Source of the DNA: Plasmopara viticola
Taxonomy: Eukaryota; Oomycota; Peronosporomycetes; Peronosporales; Peronosporaceae
Length of the DNA: 64,000 nucleotides
Reading direction: 5' to 3'
Assembly (NCBI GenBank): GCA_001695595.3
Contig: MBPM02000103.1
Span: 124,001-188,000, forward strand
Part shown: positions 47,230 to 58,318 of the stretch, piece after piece
Position numbering within the stretch: position 1 is the first letter of the stretch
Layout of the letters: the number at the start of each line of letters is the position of its first letter
Program-made: the position numbers and the translations under genes
Notes under the pieces: model-generated
Seen by the model: the letters and a program-made list of their open reading frames with translations, nothing else
Database searches by the model: none
Told to the model about the DNA's origin: nothing

Positions 47230-47568
47230 ATGGCTGCAGTACCCATAATGTATTGCACGAGTCAAATGACGGCTGACCTACGTATGCTGCCAAATCCCAC
47301 GTTTGTCGATGCCACCTGCTGGGAAGAATATTACGGCCCACGCTGCTCGTGCATTCTTCATCAAGTCTGTTTCTTTACTCAACACAAGCTTCCAGGTCCA
47401 GCTAGAGTTTGTGGAGGGTGTGGGCCCACGCTACAGTGCTCAAATAGCAAAAAAGCGTCCTTCACTAGCCTAAAGGCCTCTCTTGTGAAGACAAAGGTTT
47501 CAGCCAAGTGTTTCAACAACTTTAATTCAACACGAGTTCACGCTCGCCCCATCTTGGGCATAGGTTGA
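47230..47568 (+). CDS. possible small cysteine-rich protein
   Basis: Not recognised. A 112-codon frame from an ATG at 47230 has nine cysteines, including CWEEYYGPRCSC and CGGCGP. No signal peptide is evident from this ATG; a longer frame upstream starts with a hydrophobic run but only via a GTG codon. It sits in repeat-rich DNA. It could be a small gene, an exon, or chance. Confidence 0.2.
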   Translation: MAAVPIMYCTSQMTADLRMLPNPTFVDATCWEEYYGPRCSCILHQVCFFTQHKLPGPARVCGGCGPTLQCSNSKKASFTSLKASLVKTKVSAKCFNNFNSTRVHARPILGIG

Positions 47569-48009
47569 TACTTTCTCTTCAAGAGAAAATATATTTCCTC
47601 TTTCTTGGTTCCACGCATGAATCGATCGCTCAAAGGTGGCGGTCAATTCGCCACCTACACCGCTATTATACCAGTTTTTGCTTAGCACATCTTTGCCATC
47701 AGCAGAATCTTACCGACGTTCATTAAAGTAATGACTCGGCGCACTGGGCAGCCAGTGACTAATAAGTACCGAAACCGGAACCGGTATCGATGAAGTGCGG
47801 TGAATCTAAAATTTGCTTTAAAAGGTCATGAGCCCAAAGGTGAGAGCGACTTTCCGCGGCATCTAAATCTGGGACAATAAGAAAATCTAAGACGAAGGAA
47901 TATCACTCTTCTGCTTAAAGTGATGAATTGTAACCACATGATGGACAATGTCAAAATGCAAAATTGGCCTCAACTGACCAGTACTAGTTGTTTGTGGACT
48001 TGTGGTATG

Positions 48010-49080
48010 AATCTCTGCTATGACAAATCGTATGACGCCAGTATTTCCAATGATGAGTCTTGACATTTATAGCACTAATGAAGTATCGATTGATGTTTCT
48101 AGCGTTGCTTTCGTTGACCTTACTATAAGCCTTTGCATACCTCTTCCCAAATTGCGTGCAGATTTCCATTTCGACGTATTCGTTTTTGTTATGAGCGCGC
48201 TTGATCTCTTGTGGCTTTTATCGCTCCTTAGGTAGTTTATCCAATCCAATTTTTTCTTGCAGCTATAGGAGCAAGTGTCTCCGCATTCCAGATCTTGATA
48301 GACCTGCCACTTCTTCATAAGCTACGTTTCCCATAGCAAATGCGTACCTGCTATTAGCTGTCTCGCGAGCCTCATTGCTTCTTTTAATGAATAAAATGCC
48401 GTCACCTTCTTGCCTGCATACTTATCTTTGAAATCAATATACTTTGAGCGGCATCGTAGCAAGAATGTTTCGAAATCTTATCTTTGATTATTCGCTCAAG
48501 TTCCACATCTACTTCGTCATGACAGGGCTTGCTTGCAAATTTTAATATCATCAGGCGACAAGCGATTCCGTCAGCTTCGTCTTTGTACTTCGGTATGTAA
48601 TAAAAGTTGATCAACGTTGGAATTAAACAATTAGCACAAAATCAAGCTTTTCCCTTGTCGGAGAACAAAATAGAACCGCGAGTCATCGTTGATACGAAAT
48701 CTGATCGAGCAAGCGTTTTGGCAAAATTTTGAGGCACGTCGTCACAACAAATAACTTGTTCACTTAGGCCGAAGTTTTCCTGCATTGAGTTACTTAGAGG
48801 TTAAACCTTACTTTGGCCAAATGCAAACTTTGTGTGATTGGCCAATAGGCTTTTACCTAATCCTTCTTGTCCATGTATCGTAAGCATGAAGCCAAACTTG
48901 TCATTTAAAACGGTCAGCCATCGACCAATAAAAAAGTAAATATACTCGCAGTCCTCTGCTTCCGTGAAATAAATTGAAAAGTATTTTTCAAATCGCGGTG
49001 TCTCAGTGATTTCGCATTTCTGATTGATGCTATCACGAGCCTAAATTATAAGTTCATTCAAGACCATGCCTCTTTTTCCG
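48010..49080 (-). pseudogene. broken superfamily 3 (D5-like) helicase gene, viral or transposon origin
   Basis: The minus strand, read from about 49050 downwards, encodes the ATPase core of a replication helicase. A Walker A motif GQEGLGKS lies at about 48873-48850. A Walker B-like VICCDDVP lies at about 48755-48732. Then comes a segment around TMTRGSILFSDKGK, and a third block (48614-48402) with IPKYKDEADGIACRLMILKF. The order and spacing fit the SF3/DUF5906 (primase-helicase) type found in large DNA viruses, virophages, Polinton-like viruses and phages. At least one stop and several frameshifts break it; downstream pieces reach about 48010. No capsid, polymerase or integrase is recognisable nearby. 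Which element it came from is unknown. Confidence 0.5.
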
Positions 49081-50790
49081 TCGCTACCCTCACCAGGATA
49101 TTAGCACATGTAAAAAGGATTTTGACAGCTTAAAAGGGCCTTTTACCAGTCTCGATCAATCTATTAATGCACACTCACACTGGCTTTAAAAAGCCAACCG
49201 ACGAATTTAAACTTCCAGTTTCGATTTCGTGCTATAGGACATGCGATTGTTATCAATGGGAGCGAGATTGTCCTATATGTAATGTAATGTAATGTATTAC
49301 GTTATCGCGTTGCCAAGTTATGCACGTGCTAGGCTCAGTCTGGCTAGTCCACGGCATAGAGTGGTGTCCGCATACGTCGAGTCTCGTTCGGCGGGCAGTG
49401 TATACCACATCTATGTGTCGGTATGAAAATTCATTCTCCTATGGGACTCAAACCCCAACCTTGTCACCTTTTAGTCACAATCTTTAATAGATCATCAGCT
49501 TAGGTAAAAATAAACTTCGGCAGCTTAGGATTACCCTACAATAGTGTCGATCGATCTCATACCCATATTGATGCATACTCTCAATGGCTCTTACGAAAGT
49601 TATCCGGCGAAGCAATATTTTCACTTTTGCTTTGATCACGTGCTATAGACGTGCGACAAAGTTTGACACGAGCAATCATTTCTTACGTGACAGCAAAATG
49701 AGACAGAACATCACATAATGTGAGAAATACAGTCTCCGACGGGAATCAATTTTCAAACTATATAGGCGGATGCCTCATCTATTGGACCACGTGGAAGCTT
49801 TTGTAACCATATCTTTTTCAAGTCATTACCTTGAACTGATTATCAGCACATAATAAAAGGACTTTGTCGGGTTCGAATGACCCCATGTATGTCTTGATCG
49901 AACTTGCAGCTTCGATCATGCACATTCACGAAGACTCTATACAAGCCAACTAACTATGCTAAATACTCACTTTTGCTTTGCTTTGATTACGTAGTTTAGA
50001 CATGCGACTACTACCAACGCAAGCAAGTTTCTTTCTCGACAAAAATGTGTAGCAAGACACTACATTTTTGTGATAATCCTGAGCTTTAGGCTCCGACGGG
50101 ACTTAATTCCGCAATCTGTCGTGCTCGACAGCATGCACCAAAACACCGCTTTCGTGTGCCAAGACAAAAATATAGTTTTTGGTGGGACTCAAACCCGCAA
50201 TTTCTCGCTTGGTAGGTAAATGCCTTGTCCAATGAGTCACGAAAAAGCTTTGTCTTTTTTTAGAGTCACAATCTTGGGTATAGTACCAGCACATGGAAAA
50301 ATGTGGTCTTGCAGCCTATAAAATCTCTTGCTGGGAATTGCACCAAGACACCGCTATCATGTGTTGAGATAGAAATACGATACTCAAACCAAAAAATCCT
50401 CGCTTTGTAGACGGATTATAAATTCAAAGGGTCATGGAGACGCGTAAGGGACCATACCCCCTCTTCAGCCACAGCCTTCGACATGCTACAAGCACACCTA
50501 AATGCACGAAAGCATTTAAAAAGACTCTATTGAGCTCTGATCGATCTTGCCGCTTATTTATTGCATAATCACAACGACTTTCAATACACCGAACGACAAA
50601 TCTAGACCCTCGCTCTTCTTTTGTTTTGATAACGTAAGATAGCAATGTGGTGGAAGTCAACGCAAAAAAGTTATTTTACTTGACAAGTCGTCTAAATAGG
50701 AATGCCAAACTTATGTGTCAAAATAAAAAAATAATTTTCAAAGCCGTATTTTCCCACGCCGCAAGTAAATGACGTAATTTTTAAACCACA
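49081..50790 (-). repeat. cluster of at least four diverged SINE-like copies with tRNA-type heads
   Basis: A body anchor of the form CTTTTGCTTTGAT-ACGT...AGACATGCGAC recurs at about 49215, 49633, 49971 and 50613 on the + strand. Each copy has a head that, on the minus strand, resembles a tRNA: GACTCATTGGACAAGGCA with GGGTTTGAGTCCCACC (50239-50181), GGTCCAATAGATGAGGCAT with TTGATTCCCGTCGG (about 49795-49735), and GGGTTTGAGTCCCAT (about 49465-49450). The A and B boxes look like tRNA-Arg. A fifth, partial head lies near 50330-50410. Copies are in the same orientation and spaced 340-640 bp, consistent with nested or sequential insertions. Confidence 0.6.
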
Positions 50791-51964
50791 GTACACCTGC
50801 TTCTTACTGGGAAAATTGGCAAATGACAAAGGGAATACAAGAAATATCCGACCTGTAATACTTTACAGCTACATACTCCGAAAAAATGTCAATATATTAT
50901 ACCAGACATGGGACATTTGCCTTTTTAGACAATAAAGTTGTTGTGAGCCATCCAGAAACTATGTTATCCACACATTTACTACTCCAACAGACAAAAAAAC
51001 AAAGCGATGTTCTCACCTGAAGCCACCATACAAGCAACTTAGTCGGCAACATTAGTATACTGTGCATTAGGTAGAATCGACGAGGTAGAATAGAAGTAAA
51101 AAGTCGTCTTATTTTGATACAGACGCCTTAACTGATCTATTTGGTACAATATATATTGGTGTTCCACCTCTAATTCGTGCTCGGCGACTAGGCTCATTTC
51201 CACAAATCTGACACTCTTTTAAAATCCTGTATGATTATAATATGGAGCTCTTTGAGCAAAGTATTTGTCAGAAAATTGTCTTTTGTTGCTCGAAAATTTC
51301 CAATAGGACCTATTGTGGAGTAGTGTACGAGGCGTGAAAGGCCTGCGCGAATAATAAAGTCATCTTACCTTATCAGTCAAGTAGTAACTGGAATTTATAA
51401 TCTTGCATTTATGAGCAGCGAAAAATTGTTAATGACCTAATATATCAATCTCGTCAACCGCAATGTCGTCATTACTTAAAGACGAATCTACTTAAGTACG
51501 CGCTTTTGCTCAAGTACAAACCTTTACTCCTCCACCTAAGTACAATTCTTTGATTTAAAACGAATGTTTTATCAATAGCTCAGTACAACTAACCTTTGAT
51601 ACGATTTAAGAATACGAAACCAAGTAGCCTTGAACTTGCTTTCACACTATGTGTGTCAACTTTAATAACTCTACGTGCGTTTCAGAAGCAGCCACCATTC
51701 GGGCTAGCGGCATGTAGACGAGCTAGAACAATTCTTTGTGCGTCTGGTAGCATAGTACATGTACAAGATGTAATCAGATTTGTCCTGATTGTAAACCATA
51801 ATGCCATATGAAGTTATCTTTCGCTAATCAGCCCCCTTTTCGTTAGCCAGCCGTCCCATAATCCTAGACCCTAGTGCAAGCTTTTTTGCACACACCATAA
51901 ACCTGTTCTTGGATCTTCGTTATCAAAAAATCAGCTTCCTTCCATACATGAAAATTCTAGGATT

Positions 51965-52054
51965 TGAGGACACTCTGCTTGGTCTCCTGGTACTAGTACT
52001 AGGATACCGAGCAGAGTGAAATACTAAGTACTAGGAGATCTAGTAGTGTCCTCA
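51965..52054. repeat. fold-back (inverted-repeat) sequence
   Basis: TGAGGACAC (51965-51973) pairs perfectly with GTGTCCTCA (52046-52054). Inside, CTCCTGGTACT (51985-51995) pairs with AGTACTAGGAG (52028-52038). As an alternative, CACTCTGCTTGGT (51971-51983) pairs with ACCGAGCAGAGTG (52006-52018, one mismatch). The short, nested arms suggest a MITE remnant or a structured RNA; no target-site duplication was identified. Confidence 0.6.
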
Positions 52055-52653
52055 ATCATAGCATCAAGGTTGATGTCCGCATTGGCTGTGCGAGCCGCAT
52101 TGTGGTTTGAGCTCATTAATGTTTTTGTTGCTTTCTAAAATGCAGCGATCAACCTTATTGCTCTGGGTATTGTCGATGATTGAGGAAATGTGCTCGGTCT
52201 CTTGTACTTAATTGATTGCTCGATCGAGCGAAATCAATATTGTAAACCTGCTCTTTAAAATGATCCTCAGTCGCGATCTTTATCAAATTATCAGCTTCCA
52301 TAGGTGCAAGTTTTCTGCATTGCGAATGTTCTATATCCTCCAAAACATTTCCATCCAATGGTGTTCGCTCCAGATCATTATTATAGCTTAGGGGTACCGC
52401 ATTAAGGAGGGGGGCTGGTGAGCGGAGGGCTCCCTTATTTTATTCATGTGTAAGGTCCTTCGCTTGACTTTTGGAGTTATAAACTTGAAGACGCGCACCG
52501 GTAGTATTGATTGGTAAATTTATAATCGAGAAGAAAAAAGGAAGGTACTAAACAAAGAAGAGACATCTGGATGTGTGATATGAATAAAACTTAGCGTAAT
52601 TACTCATAAAATGCAGCCTTGTCAAAACCTAATATCAGCAACTGTAGACGAAT

Positions 52654-53665
52654 ATGCTGCGGCGACGGAAACGCAAGCAGGCGCCTATCGAAGAAGACGA
52701 CAGAGAATGGAGCACTTTCGTTGATCTTATCGATGAGACCATGTCCTCCATCCAGCTGCTGATGAACCGCAACAAAAGTGGATTTGCAGCATATGCTTTG
52801 CCCCCAATTGTTCTCTGGCACCAATTGTAAGTGAGCTCAATTTATGCCGTTGCTTCTCCTAATAATTGTCTTTATGCTCGAAGGTACACCATTTTACCAA
52901 ATCGCACATTTATCGACCAAAACGTAAAATACTAAGCTTTTGCAACAATTCCTCTCAAATTGACGGTGTTATCGCAATCCTTGCCAGGTGCATCGGCTGC
53001 GGAGCAATGGCAAGTTAATAACGTTTAAACTATCATCTGGGACAAAAGATGTGGCAATTTTACGGGCAGAAGACTATAGAGCTGAGGTGAAGAAGTATGA
53101 AAACGTATTTCGCGAGCAACTACGCCAGCATCCGGGGGACTCAGCTATATCTTTGAAACTTAATGCGGTGGCTGCGTACGGACGAGCTCTTCCCCAAATC
53201 TCCTCGCTGACAACTGCACCAATAAATGTGCTAGTTTCGGTGATGAGAGACGATGGTAGCAACGTGAGTAAGTCAGAGGCTCGAGCTATGGTGGGGTATG
53301 TGTTTAAACGCGATGATGCATTAGAGTGGTCGCTTTTTGCTACTGACCTGTGGCTGATGTGTAGACAAATTCAACGCCTTGGGTTTTTGCTGCCAACAAC
53401 TCGACTAGATGACGAGGCGTACCACTTTTCTATTCCTGGAATAGGAAAATTTGTATCGGCGATTAAAAAGACACGGACTTTGATTTTAGGGACACTAAAG
53501 CGCACGAAGTACAAGGAAATGCACGAGCAGCAACTGAAATTGTTGAAATTGAAGCACTCTCACTTTCGGTGTGAGTTTCATTTAGCCGATATGGAGGGTT
53601 GTGGTTTAATCAGGCGCACCGAAGTTACGTCGGGTGTACTCATCGCACTAGCTGACAATAGTTAG
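52654..53665 (+). CDS. STK19: STK19-like winged-helix protein
   Basis: Homologue of human STK19, first described as a kinase but now known as a winged-helix DNA-binding protein that positions TFIIH in transcription-coupled nucleotide excision repair. Three exons (52654-52826, 52884-52923, 52988-53665) give 296 aa. It begins with a basic cluster MLRRRKRKQ. Shared landmarks: ALPPIVLWHQLYTILPNRTFID (human LPPIVLRSQVYSLVPDRTV), EDYRAEVKKY, HFSIPGIGKFVSAIKKTR (human VPGAGRFIKYFVKGR), LKRTKYKEML-type KRTKYKEMHEQQLKLLKLK, and the C-terminal EVTSGVLIALAD. No kinase motifs are present. It converges on UFD1, stops 231 bp apart. Confidence 0.85.
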
Positions 53666-53896
53666 TACTTCTGCTAGTCTTGTTCGCGCTTCAAGCATAT
53701 TTCAATATGTAGAGATCAATTTTTTTTTTCAGACTTAATGGACGAGTGGTTCCAAAAATTGAATTGTTAAGTAACAACTCACAATTTTTTTTGATGCACA
53801 TAATTTAACTTTCGAGGTAGCAGCCAAAGATTAACGGAATCAAGTCTCGTCACATTCTTCAAAAGTTTTGTCGCCATCCTCTCTGCATTACCTTAC

Positions 53897-55470
53897 TTAT
53901 CTCAGCCGTCGGCCTTGGCCTTGGAACGGCACAACACCCTTCCCTTCTTCTTCGCTCTCCTTCATCTCTTCGTCCTTGGTCTCTTCATCAGCAAGATTTA
54001 CTGCTTCACCATTGAGGCGATTGCCCACCGAATGCTTGGCTTTAAAAACTGTAGTTGATTCGCTATTGCTTTTGCTAAGGTTACTGCTTCCGTTGATTGG
54101 ACCTCCCAGTCGAGATCCACCTACAGTTGCATTATTGACTTCGGACGTCTTACCACTGAGCGAGTAACCAGTGCCGTGAAACGCCTCGTATTTGCGCAAT
54201 CGAGCGGCGCGAAGTGCAGCTGCATCGGTTGAGCTTTGGTCGTCGCTTTTTTTCAGCCTTAATCCGCCACCAAATCCAGCGAAGCGAGCTGGCTTGACGT
54301 CTTCCGCTTTCATCGTAGGCACTCCTGATCGAAAAAAAGAATAAATTAACGCATTATGGGCAAAAGAAATTCCGAGCAAGAGCATAGAACCTCCATAGGG
54401 GATATCTGATGGCGTAGCCGGAGAAGCCGCTGCTTCGGCAGACGAGGAAAGTGGAGGGACATAGTCCGCTGGCGACTCGAAATCCACCTCACAATCCGTC
54501 TCTATTATGCAAGCAGCAGGCGCAGGCTTAACCTCACGGACATCCAACATATAATTTTTATTGTTGTACTTGAGGCAGATTGTGTCGCCTATTGTCATGC
54601 ATGAAAATTTACGTAGAGAGCCTTCCAAGCTACACAAATCAGCTTATTAATTCACACAAGACATTCATGAAATAAGAGCGTAACAATGGCATCGTACACT
54701 GCACGCGGGTTCGAGATGTCCAAAAAATCCTGTGATTGTGGCCGCAACTTCACAAATTTGGCCTTCGGTAGCGACACATTTTGAATATTGATTATCCCAC
54801 CCTCTTTCACAAAGAGATTTTGCATCATCTGCCACAAAATAGTCGTAAAAAGACGGCTAGATAAAAGCATGTAATATGTTATCTTTACCCAGTACGGCAT
54901 GTAGCAACTCCCCTCGGGAGCACTGAATTCCAGCACACCACAGTGTGACGAGCGTTCCACGCCTTCGTTTGTTACTTTAAACAGCATTGGGTATTCAATG
55001 TGTAGACGAGCTGCACAAGACAAACGATATTTAAAATTCGTCGCTGAGCCCTCTAATCAACAGTCAAGTCATTGAGCACGTACCCAGCAATTCGAGAGCT
55101 GAAGGTGGGAGTAAAACTACATTAAACGATGCAAAAGGGTACCGTTAGAATCTCAATCAAGCCGTATTTGCGCTCTAACCATACTCTTATCGCCATCTTC
55201 CAGGTGCGCCTTGTCACAAAACGACACTGGATACACACGGTAATGCTCATCAAACCTACACGATGAGTAATTGATTACGTTCTTAGCAACACGTCGATAT
55301 TCATAACACGGACAAGCCAACACGCGCACCGCTGTGGAAAGTCGCCGAAATTGAATTGTACGCCGAAAGGGTTTCCGTCTCCTCCAAAGCCGCCAAACTG
55401 TGCACAATATATAGCACACAAGTCACTTGCGACAGGCACTGTATTAATTATTGCACTGACGACGTACCAT
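53897..55470 (-). CDS. UFD1: ubiquitin fusion degradation protein 1
   Basis: Cofactor that, with NPL4, links p97/Cdc48 to ubiquitinated substrates (ER-associated degradation). Eight exons (55470-55468, 55397-55330, 55255-55185, 55116-55084, 55010-54889, 54828-54698, 54629-54391, 54324-53897) give 364 aa. Exon 1 is only the ATG. The double-psi beta-barrel N domain (to about residue 195) is well conserved: [96 protein letters not shown]. The C-terminal part has the [12 protein letters not shown] segment seen in Ufd1 proteins and an acidic tail. The last intron (54390-54325) is 66 nt without stops, so an isoform retaining it would stay in frame. Confidence 0.93.
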
Positions 55471-55590
55471 GGTGAGAGGTAAATGTGCTAGCGATCTTGA
55501 GGGAGAAAATTAGGTACGATTACACCAAGTTGTTACGTATTATACATAAAAAAAATCAACTCGTCGTTTATTATCAAAGCTTTTCTATCA

Positions 55591-57510
55591 TTACGTTCTG
55601 CTAAGCCGTAGGTTGCGGCCCTCCGTGGCAAGTGCGTTGGGGCCATAGCTGTCAATGTAGGCCATAATGTTCTCCTCATTGGCGTTAAGCGGTATTTTGC
55701 CGGCTTTTAAATGCTAAAGAAGATACAAATATTACAAATACACTATAAGCGCATGGCAAGAAAGCGCAACGTCCGTTCAAGACTCACCCGTGTGATTGCG
55801 CGGCGTAAATCTGACGTAAAGATGCCTGGCGTCACATTGTACCGGACACACAGCTTTGTTGTGAATTGTTTTGGCAGCAACGCACCCTGGCGCCCCGTCT
55901 CAGTGAGCTCAACGCGATTGCGCTCGACAAAAGACTGATTCTTGTTCTGCAGCGCAAGCTTAGATTGGTCTTGCTCGTACAGCAAATGAGATAATGTGTC
56001 CGCATCAAGGCGCTCATTTGCCTCGTAGCAGCGCTCAAGATAAGTGCGCCAACGGTCCATCCCACCCTCCATCTTCCAGCTGCTCGCAACCTGCTTGTAA
56101 ATTACTTCTTCCCGGAACTTTTTCATCTCCTCGTTTTCGCTGTGGTCTAAAAGAACTCGGTGTATCAAATTCTTGCGTTCTCTTGCGAGAGCTGTATTGG
56201 AATCCTCGTATAAAGACACTGTGTGGAGCTTTCCTCCAAAGGCGCTACTACGAAGCACAAGCCCCTCAGCCGGAGCAATCGGGACGCGCACGATGCAATT
56301 TGTCACTGACGCAGTATTACATACCCATACGTCACAACGAATTAAGGATTAATTTCTAAGAAAGGAGATGCAACTTACACCGAGCAGCGTCGAACTCAAT
56401 CCGAGACATTCCCTTTGTTGCCACAGCTAGAGCACCACCGATCATGCAGCGAATCTGATTCAGTAAAAAAGCCTGGCCGACAATGTGAACCCGCACGTAG
56501 GGCTCGCTATCGAAGTCTGATACGACACTGCCCGTACATGAGTAAATAGAGCGACGATGACGAGACAGCGGCGTGCGTTTAAATTTTTCGTCAACTTCAA
56601 ATTGGCTCGATTCTTTTAAAGTATCCTCAACAGCAGACTCTTCTATCTCGGCGACGTCGTCCATGACATTACCGTCAAGTGCTTGAACCTCACCTTCATC
56701 TCGTGAAGGTTGCGCTTTGTACGACTTTCTCTTTGCTTGCAACTTGTAAAAGTACGACCGGGAGCGGGTAAAATTGTGAAAATCGTACACTCCTTCGTAC
56801 TGTCGCAGTGCATGGCAGAACTCAGTGGCCGCTTTGTCGATGTCAAAGTCAGCTCCGTCCACTTTAATGATGCTATCTTTAAGAAACGAAAGCGGCATAA
56901 AGTATTCATACTCACGCAACACACAATTCCTACGCGCGGAAAAACGTTTGTTTACTCTAGTACAGGAAAAGATGCGGATGGTGTCAGGCAGTGACGCATT
57001 CAACGCCTCCTTAAGACCAATGACACGACCTGAGACCGGGTCTACCTTATTCTTTTCATCAACCAGCAACTTACCCGAAAACTGCAATCGCTCAACAAAA
57101 ATCAGCAGCTATTCAATCAATGAGCTAACTACAGCACGCACCACGATACAGCCTGCGTGCACGCCCTTATCCGTACGGCTGCTCCGCGCCCAGTCAATCT
57201 TGCTTAAATCCTCAAAGTTTGATTTACGCATGGCACCAGCCTGAAAGACAGCGTGCCGGAGCTCGCTCTCAATGGTCTGCACATTGTCGTTTAGCTGTAG
57301 CCCGTGGTAATCTTTGCCCATGTAGCCACCCACGATGACCACCTTTCGCTTAACCAGCGTGGTAGACGCGGCATTGGTGTGCTGGTCCACGAAGAGTCGC
57401 TCTGGTGCAGCACTGTCCCTACTTTTTGATACAACAGCAGCAAACCCGCGATCAAATTGGCTGTGCATTGCTCTACACGCCATTGGACGTAGAGCAAAGC
57501 GCTTTAACAT
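55591..57510 (-). CDS. PUS1: PUS1/TruA-family tRNA pseudouridine synthase
   Basis: Converts uridine to pseudouridine in tRNA. Four exons (57510-57142, 57081-56379, 56305-55788, 55713-55591) give 570 aa. The catalytic Asp is in ARSSRTDKGVHAG near residue 118; VVIVGGYMGKDYHGLQLN is the family's first conserved block; RNCVLREYEYFMPL, HNFTRSRSY, VRVHIVGQAFLLNQIRCMIGGALAV and PIAPAEGLVL follow in order. Insertions relative to human PUS1 include an acidic stretch at about residues 260-300 and a C-terminal extension of about 180 residues after PAEGLVL, partly helical and without a recognised domain. The N-terminus (MLKRFALRPMACRAM) could be a mitochondrial import signal. PUS1 versus PUS2/PUS3 was judged by resemblance only. 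It is divergent from GCSH, 126 bp between start codons. Confidence 0.88.
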
Positions 57511-57636
57511 GCTTGACCCTAGTTGCGAACTTAAGCAAGAAATTTCAGTTTATCATGGCTATTGTATGGTATATGTAATATAGAGGTTTAAAATGTAGTA
57601 ACATCACATCATCCCGCTCAACATTCATCGCTGACC

Positions 57637-58318
57637 ATGGCTCTCCGCGTGCTATCACAGACTCTTCGTGCACGTGCTTTAAAGGCGGCAACTCATGCAT
57701 CCTGCCGTGCGACTTCGCAACCTGCTGCAAGCTTTGCCTTCTTTTCGACTAAGTACACGCCACAGCACGAGTACGTGACTTTGAATGGCAAGGAAGGCAC
57801 CATCGGAATCACCGACTTCGCCCAGAACTCGCTGGGTGACGTCGTGTACGTGGATTTGCCGGCCGTTGGGGACAAGCTTGCTAAGGGGTACGTGCCATTA
57901 ATACGGTTGTGCTGCAACATTGGATTAATGAGAAATATGTATTTGGGTGTAAAGTGACGCATTTGGTGCCGTTGAGTCCGTCAAGGCTGCTAGCGATGTC
58001 TACACGCCCGCTTCAGGCACAGTCACAGCTGTGAACGAGGTCAGTAAAAATTGTTTTGGGTTGTCAAACTTGGCATGGAATTAATCTTGTTGAGTCTGCT
58101 GCAGAAACTGGAGGAGAGCCCGAATCTCGTCAACGACAAGGCAATGACTGATGGCTGGTTTATCAAGCTAGAGGTGAGTTGTTTATTGCACGTCAATCAA
58201 AGTTAAATTTATTTTAATTGTGTTGGTTATTGCACTGCAGCTTGACGACGTAAAGGACTTAGACGACCTGCTTGACGAGGCCGCGTACAAAGAGCACTGT
58301 GAAAATGAGGAGCACTAA
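57637..58318 (+). CDS. GCSH: glycine cleavage system H protein
   Basis: Lipoyl-carrier protein shuttling the methylamine group of glycine between the P, T and L proteins in mitochondria. Four exons (57637-57887, 57955-58039, 58105-58173, 58241-58318) give 160 aa. Residues 1-35 are Arg/Ala/Ser-rich without acidic residues, an evident mitochondrial targeting peptide; mature sequence starts near [11 protein letters not shown]. Conserved core: [22 protein letters not shown], then the lipoylated lysine in [16 protein letters not shown], then [17 protein letters not shown]. The acidic C-terminus [19 protein letters not shown] is typical. Introns are 65-67 nt. Confidence 0.95.

Larger units (their letters stand above)
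43895..52653. other. 8.8-kb gene-free stretch rich in mobile-element relics
   Basis: No intact gene I can defend. It contains a FAR1-type transposase relic (44323-44880), a broken SF3 helicase (48010-49080), a SINE-like cluster (49081-50790) and a fold-back sequence (51965-52054), all listed separately. A few unexplained open frames remain: 45665-45441 (-), with a CxxC pair; 46097-45891 (-); 46791-46445 (-); and 47230-47568 (+). Confidence 0.6.

Noticed and set aside
49276..49302. TAATG repeated three to four times
   Set aside because: A short microsatellite within a SINE-like copy; no further meaning visible.
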